Below, one piece after another: positions 6,146 through 9,381 of a stretch of 9,381 nucleotides of DNA (its first letter is position 1; each line of letters begins with the position of its first letter). The notes under the pieces were generated by a model. It searched no databases. It saw nothing but the letters and a program-made list of their open reading frames with translations, and was not told the DNA's origin. A program made the translations under genes and the position numbers. Origin of the DNA: Halodesulfurarchaeum sp. (lineage in GTDB: Archaea > Halobacteriota > Halobacteria > Halobacteriales > Halobacteriaceae); contig JAGXLJ010000024.1 of NCBI GenBank assembly GCA_018334775.1, positions 1 to 9,381 on the forward strand. Reading direction: 5' to 3'.

Positions 6146-8674
6146 GAATTCGTCGACCTCACGGTCACCACCATCAGTAACAACTGTATCTCCCTGTGGG
6201 TGTTTTTGCTCCGTCATCGATCCGAATCGGTCCCAGACAATCAACGCAGCCGGCAAGATGATCATCGAGGTCAGGTAAGCATAGATGATGCTGAGTGCAG
6301 TGAGGATACCGAACGTTTGGAGGATGGGCGTGATGGCTATCCCAAGAATCCCCACACCCGCTGCCGTGGTAAGCATACTTCCAGTCAGTGCGCCACCCGT
6401 CCCACGCATTGTGGGATACAGGGCGTTGTATACTGACGTCGTTCCCTCGTACTCCTCGATGAAGCGGTGGACGAGGTGAACCGAGTAATCGACACCCATT
6501 CCGATGGTGACTGCCAGAAGCGTCGCCGTGAGGGCGTTAAATTTCATGTCGAAGGCACGCATGGTCGCGAGGACAAGTGTCACCGTCAGCAAGATGGGCA
6601 ACAGGTTCACCAGCCCTAACATCCACTCCCGGAAGAGGAAGTGATAGACCAGGACGAGGAACACGGCCGTAATCCCGATCGCTGCGAGCAAACTGATGAT
6701 CGCGGATTCGTAGATCAGCCCCGCGATGTCGGCAAAGATGACGGTGGTCCCAGTCGCTGTCGCATCACCACGAAGTCTGTTTTCCAGTAGTGTCCCTGCT
6801 GCGGAGACCTCTGACTGAGTTGCATCACTTTCCACGTCGTAATAGACCACGGTCTGTCTGTTCGAATCGGAAAGATAGCGCTCGACAGACGCCTCGTGGG
6901 GTGAGTCACGAAGTGCCGCATAGATCGCCTCGAGGTTGTCATCGGGAACTCCATTCCCGTCCCGATCATTTCGAGCGACCAATATGGCGAACTCGGGGGA
7001 TTGGGACGCATACGTGTCGATCACGGTCTGGATACTCCTGCTTTCGGTGCGGACACCGGACTGCTCGATCGCTGACGGGGGAATCGAGCCGGCTTGATCG
7101 ATCAGTTCGAGGCTGGTATCGCCTGTCATCGGCCGTTCGTAATAGATCGTGAGTGAATCCGAACTGGAGGGTTCGAAGTTGGCTTCGAGGAAGTTCGTCG
7201 ATTCTGTCACAGTGTACGTCCCGGTTCCAAACGGCTCAGGCGCGTATTCAATGTAATCGGGAATGTCCTCGGGCGGGAGGAAATCCTCGTCCGAGAAACT
7301 GGTTTCGACGCCTGCTCCGTACCCCCCGGCAACGATGCCGGTGAGCAGAACACCGACGAGAACCAGCTTTGGTGCTCGTCTGCCGAATACGATGCCAGCG
7401 GTCAGCAACGGTTCGAGGACGCTGCCGTCCTTTCCGATCGGACTCTTGACCCCCGTCTGTTGGGTCTCTTCGCTCTGGGATCCGAGTCGTTCTCTGAGAC
7501 GCTCCACGAGCACTTTGATTGCTGGTAGGTAGATGCCGAAGACGAGGAACGTGACCAGGATGCCGAGCGCTGCGATGACACCGAAGTCACGGATCGGCGC
7601 GAGTTGGCTCGTCAAGTTGGCTGAAAAGCCGAGGACGGTCGTGCCAGTTACGATGCCAAAGGCGACGACTAATTGACGCATTGTTGGCCGCATGGCGGCC
7701 GCCAAACCCTCTTTTGTGGCCCGTTCGCGATAGCCGTTGATCACGTGGATGCCAAAGTCGATCCCGACTCCCAGGAGAAGCGGTGGGATCGCAATGAGGA
7801 GTTGGGAAAACGCTATTCCAGCCCACCCCATGAGGCCGAACGTCCAGACGAGGGCCGTCACCAGGGCGAACACCCCGATCAGGAAGTCGAACAGATCTCG
7901 AAACGCGAGGAAGAGCAGCCCCAAAATCAACAGTGAAGCGGCTGGCACCACGATTTGTAACGAATCGACGATTATTTGTCCGAATTCTTCGGCGATGATG
8001 CCACTCCCATACACCGTGAAGTCTCCCTCATACGTCGTCACAATATCTTGGAGTTCCAATTGTGTCTCACGGAACGCACTGTCAGCAGTGACTCCGACAG
8101 CGGTCTCATCGCGTCCAGGCACCTCATGGGAAAAGACACCAATCGCAGCAGTCGCCCGGGCCGACTCGGAATTGAAGTCCTCACTCAGGAGTTCTCGGAA
8201 TTCCGGGTTTTGCTCGGCGGTCTCGACTGCACCACCAATTTCTGATGGCGTCGCTCGGTCGATGACCTGGTGTTGGGCTGTGAGTGTGTCGGCAGTGGGG
8301 TCCAATTCTCGTGCGATATACGTCGCTGGACTCGACGTGTCCTGTACTCGCAACCCCGACCTGGCGCTGACGCCCTCTTGAACGTCGAGCATTCGGACCA
8401 GGGACGCTTTTGACAGGACGTTCTCGTCCCGGTGAATCACGAGGGTGCTTCCAGTCTCGACTGCAAACGGCGACCCGAACTGTGCCTGAACCTCGTCGTA
8501 ACTCTCTTGGGCCGGTGAGGCCTCGGTGAATTGTCCCGTTCCCCCCGACATCGAGACCTGCTGGAGGCCAGCCCCGAATGCACCCGTGAGTATCAGGAAG
8601 ACGATCACGACAGTACCGGGGCGGTCGACGACCAGGCTGGCTATTGTCGCTGCGAACCCGTTTGATTCACTCAT
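5993..8674 (-). CDS. RND/MMPL-type exporter
   Basis: An 893-residue pump of the RND superfamily with the expected two-fold layout. It has a first membrane helix (21-38), a large external loop (about 40-235), a six-helix bundle (about 237-392), a cytoplasmic linker, a second single helix (about 436-456), a second external loop (about 458-650) and a second bundle (about 655-815). Helix four of each half has the MMPL proton-relay motif: GVGIDFG (Asp306) and GMGVDYS (Asp729). The substrate is unknown; hydrophobic compounds or lipids are possible. The second external loop contains a calcium-loop-like D-x-D-x-N-G sequence (570-578). The C-terminus (841-893) is made of 11-residue repeats not typical of the family. 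I chose the ATG at 8674 over an upstream one at 8770 because it overlaps the upstream gene by 8 bp (ATGAGTGA) and the first helix follows at once; the upstream extension lies wholly inside the preceding gene. Confidence 0.92.
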   Translation of the reverse strand: MSESNGFAATIASLVVDRPGTVVIVFLILTGAFGAGLQQVSMSGGTGQFTEASPAQESYDEVQAQFGSPFAVETGSTLVIHRDENVLSKASLVRMLDVQEGVSARSGLRVQDTSSPATYIARELDPTADTLTAQHQVIDRATPSEIGGAVETAEQNPEFRELLSEDFNSESARATAAIGVFSHEVPGRDETAVGVTADSAFRETQLELQDIVTTYEGDFTVYGSGIIAEEFGQIIVDSLQIVVPAASLLILGLLFLAFRDLFDFLIGVFALVTALVWTFGLMGWAGIAFSQLLIAIPPLLLGVGIDFGIHVINGYRERATKEGLAAAMRPTMRQLVVAFGIVTGTTVLGFSANLTSQLAPIRDFGVIAALGILVTFLVFGIYLPAIKVLVERLRERLGSQSEETQQTGVKSPIGKDGSVLEPLLTAGIVFGRRAPKLVLVGVLLTGIVAGGYGAGVETSFSDEDFLPPEDIPDYIEYAPEPFGTGTYTVTESTNFLEANFEPSSSDSLTIYYERPMTGDTSLELIDQAGSIPPSAIEQSGVRTESRSIQTVIDTYASQSPEFAILVARNDRDGNGVPDDNLEAIYAALRDSPHEASVERYLSDSNRQTVVYYDVESDATQSEVSAAGTLLENRLRGDATATGTTVIFADIAGLIYESAIISLLAAIGITAVFLVLVYHFLFREWMLGLVNLLPILLTVTLVLATMRAFDMKFNALTATLLAVTIGMGVDYSVHLVHRFIEEYEGTTSVYNALYPTMRGTGGALTGSMLTTAAGVGILGIAITPILQTFGILTALSIIYAYLTSMIILPAALIVWDRFGSMTEQKHPQGDTVVTDGGDREVDEFEWVADGRNHEFKRVAEGENDEFEWVADGRNHEFKRVAEGENDEFGWIGDG

Positions 8675-9381
8675 CGTGGCTGCGACGCCTGTAAACGACC
8701 AGTGACGCAAATCCGAGCCCGGAGATCCCGATCCCCGCTGCCCCACCCATGAGGCCGTTCCTTGGAACATCGACCGATTGGATAGACGCGGTCACGCTCT
8801 CCCAGAACGTGGTCCCTTCGATGACTGTAATCGGAACATCGTAGGTATCGGTGAGTAGCGTGTCACCGTCGGGTTGGTCGTACTGGAAGTCCAATGAAAT
8901 CGGATAGTCCTTCATGAGGGTGGTTCCAGGGGCAGATACTTGGAGGGTGACTGTGGTGGATTCACCCGGCTTGAGTTCGCTGATGAAGGCCGAATCGTCG
9001 GATATCGATATTGGCGCGTCCGTATAGGCTTTGGCGTTCACCGAATTGACGGTCTCCGAGTCGGTGTTAGTCACCCCAATCGTGATCGTCCCGGTTTCAC
9101 CAGCGGCAACCGTGGTGTCAACTGTCTCGACCTCGTAGACAGGTTGTTCAGGCTTGACGTCGACTCGGACCGTTTTCGGATCGGCCCGTTGTCGGTCACC
9201 ATTAGGGTCTTCGTATTCGAAATGAACAGTTAATCGACGGTCCGTCGGAGTCGTCTCCTCGTCAACTAAAATTTCGTATGTGGCCGAGGCGGATTTTCCT
9301 GGGTCGAGGTCACCCACGGCGACTTCGGTCTGTGTGGGGTGTAACGAGCGGTCGCCAGTTTCGAGTATCACATTGCCGCCT
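8667..9381 (-). CDS. S-layer-like beta-sandwich membrane protein, 5'-truncated by the window edge
   Basis: The frame is open to the right edge, so only the C-terminal ~237 residues are present; a GTG near 9371 is an internal codon or a poor start. Two consecutive CARDB/NEW3-like beta-sandwich repeats are visible, ending in 'FEYEDPNGDRQRADPKTVRV' and 'FQYDQPDGDTLLTDTYDVPI' respectively, with typical 'LKPGESTTVTLQVSAPG' and 'VAAGETGTITIGVTNTD' strands. A single C-terminal membrane helix (GLMGGAAGIGISGLGFASLVV) is followed by Arg-rich YRRRSHDE, predicting an external protein anchored with a cytoplasmic tail. This layout matches archaeal COG1361 S-layer-domain proteins. Its stop overlaps the RND start by 8 bp, so the two are probably translated together, and it may be an external partner of the pump. 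The missing N-terminus should hold the signal peptide. Confidence 0.85.
   Translation of the reverse strand, partial: GGNVILETGDRSLHPTQTEVAVGDLDPGKSASATYEILVDEETTPTDRRLTVHFEYEDPNGDRQRADPKTVRVDVKPEQPVYEVETVDTTVAAGETGTITIGVTNTDSETVNSVNAKAYTDAPISISDDSAFISELKPGESTTVTLQVSAPGTTLMKDYPISLDFQYDQPDGDTLLTDTYDVPITVIEGTTFWESVTASIQSVDVPRNGLMGGAAGIGISGLGFASLVVYRRRSHDE

Noticed and set aside
5985..6436. Plus-strand open frames across the 33-bp repeats
   Set aside because: The repeat length is a multiple of three, so the array is open in several frames automatically. The exporter frame has membrane-domain continuity and the others do not.
7737..8381. Plus-strand open frame (214 codons) opposite the RND exporter
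   Set aside because: Basic, Ser/Arg/Pro-rich and without motifs, antisense to a well-supported membrane pump; a shadow frame.
8675..8770. Upstream start of the RND exporter at 8770
   Set aside because: It would add 32 residues fully inside the preceding gene, whereas the ATG at 8674 gives a tight 8-bp overlap and places the first membrane helix normally.

Overview
The window looks like chromosomal DNA from a halophilic archaeon (Halobacteria). The predicted proteins are rich in Asp and Glu, and two carry the C-terminal helix-turn-helix of the bacterio-opsin activator (Bat) family, which is expanded in haloarchaea. Start sites lack strong Shine-Dalgarno sequences, and there are no bacterial-style -35/-10 promoters. 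I cannot resolve the genus.

Layout. Plus strand: a polytopic membrane protein (5-865) is coupled by an ATGA overlap to a HEAT-repeat protein (862-1635). A 94-bp gap leads to a large membrane-anchored sensor-regulator (1730-4309) with a NarX/PilJ-type external sensor, HAMP, PAS, GAF and Bat-HTH. A 264-bp non-coding stretch follows (4310-4573). It holds a 10-bp direct repeat spaced 32 bp apart, a TATA-like element, a strong hairpin and a 25-codon upstream reading frame. Then comes a small cysteine-rich Bat-HTH regulator (4574-5236) and, 91 bp on, a cyclodeaminase/cyclohydrolase-family protein (5328-5948). Minus strand, convergent with these: a truncated S-layer-like beta-sandwich membrane protein (from the right edge down to 8667) overlaps by 8 bp an RND/MMPL-type exporter (8674 down to 5993). 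The exporter's C-terminus is built of perfect tandem repeats.

How the genes may work together. The sensor-regulator and the cysteine-rich regulator sit side by side and share an output domain. The first has the features of an external ligand receptor related to nitrate/nitrite sensors. The second has a CXC-type cysteine cluster that resembles, from memory, the NarO/DmsR regulators of anaerobic respiration. My inference is a respiratory or redox-responsive regulatory locus; the ligand and targets are unknown. The S-layer-like protein and RND pump look like one export or envelope unit.

No gene-free stretch exceeds 300 bp. I see no tRNA, rRNA, CRISPR array, insertion sequence or attachment site.
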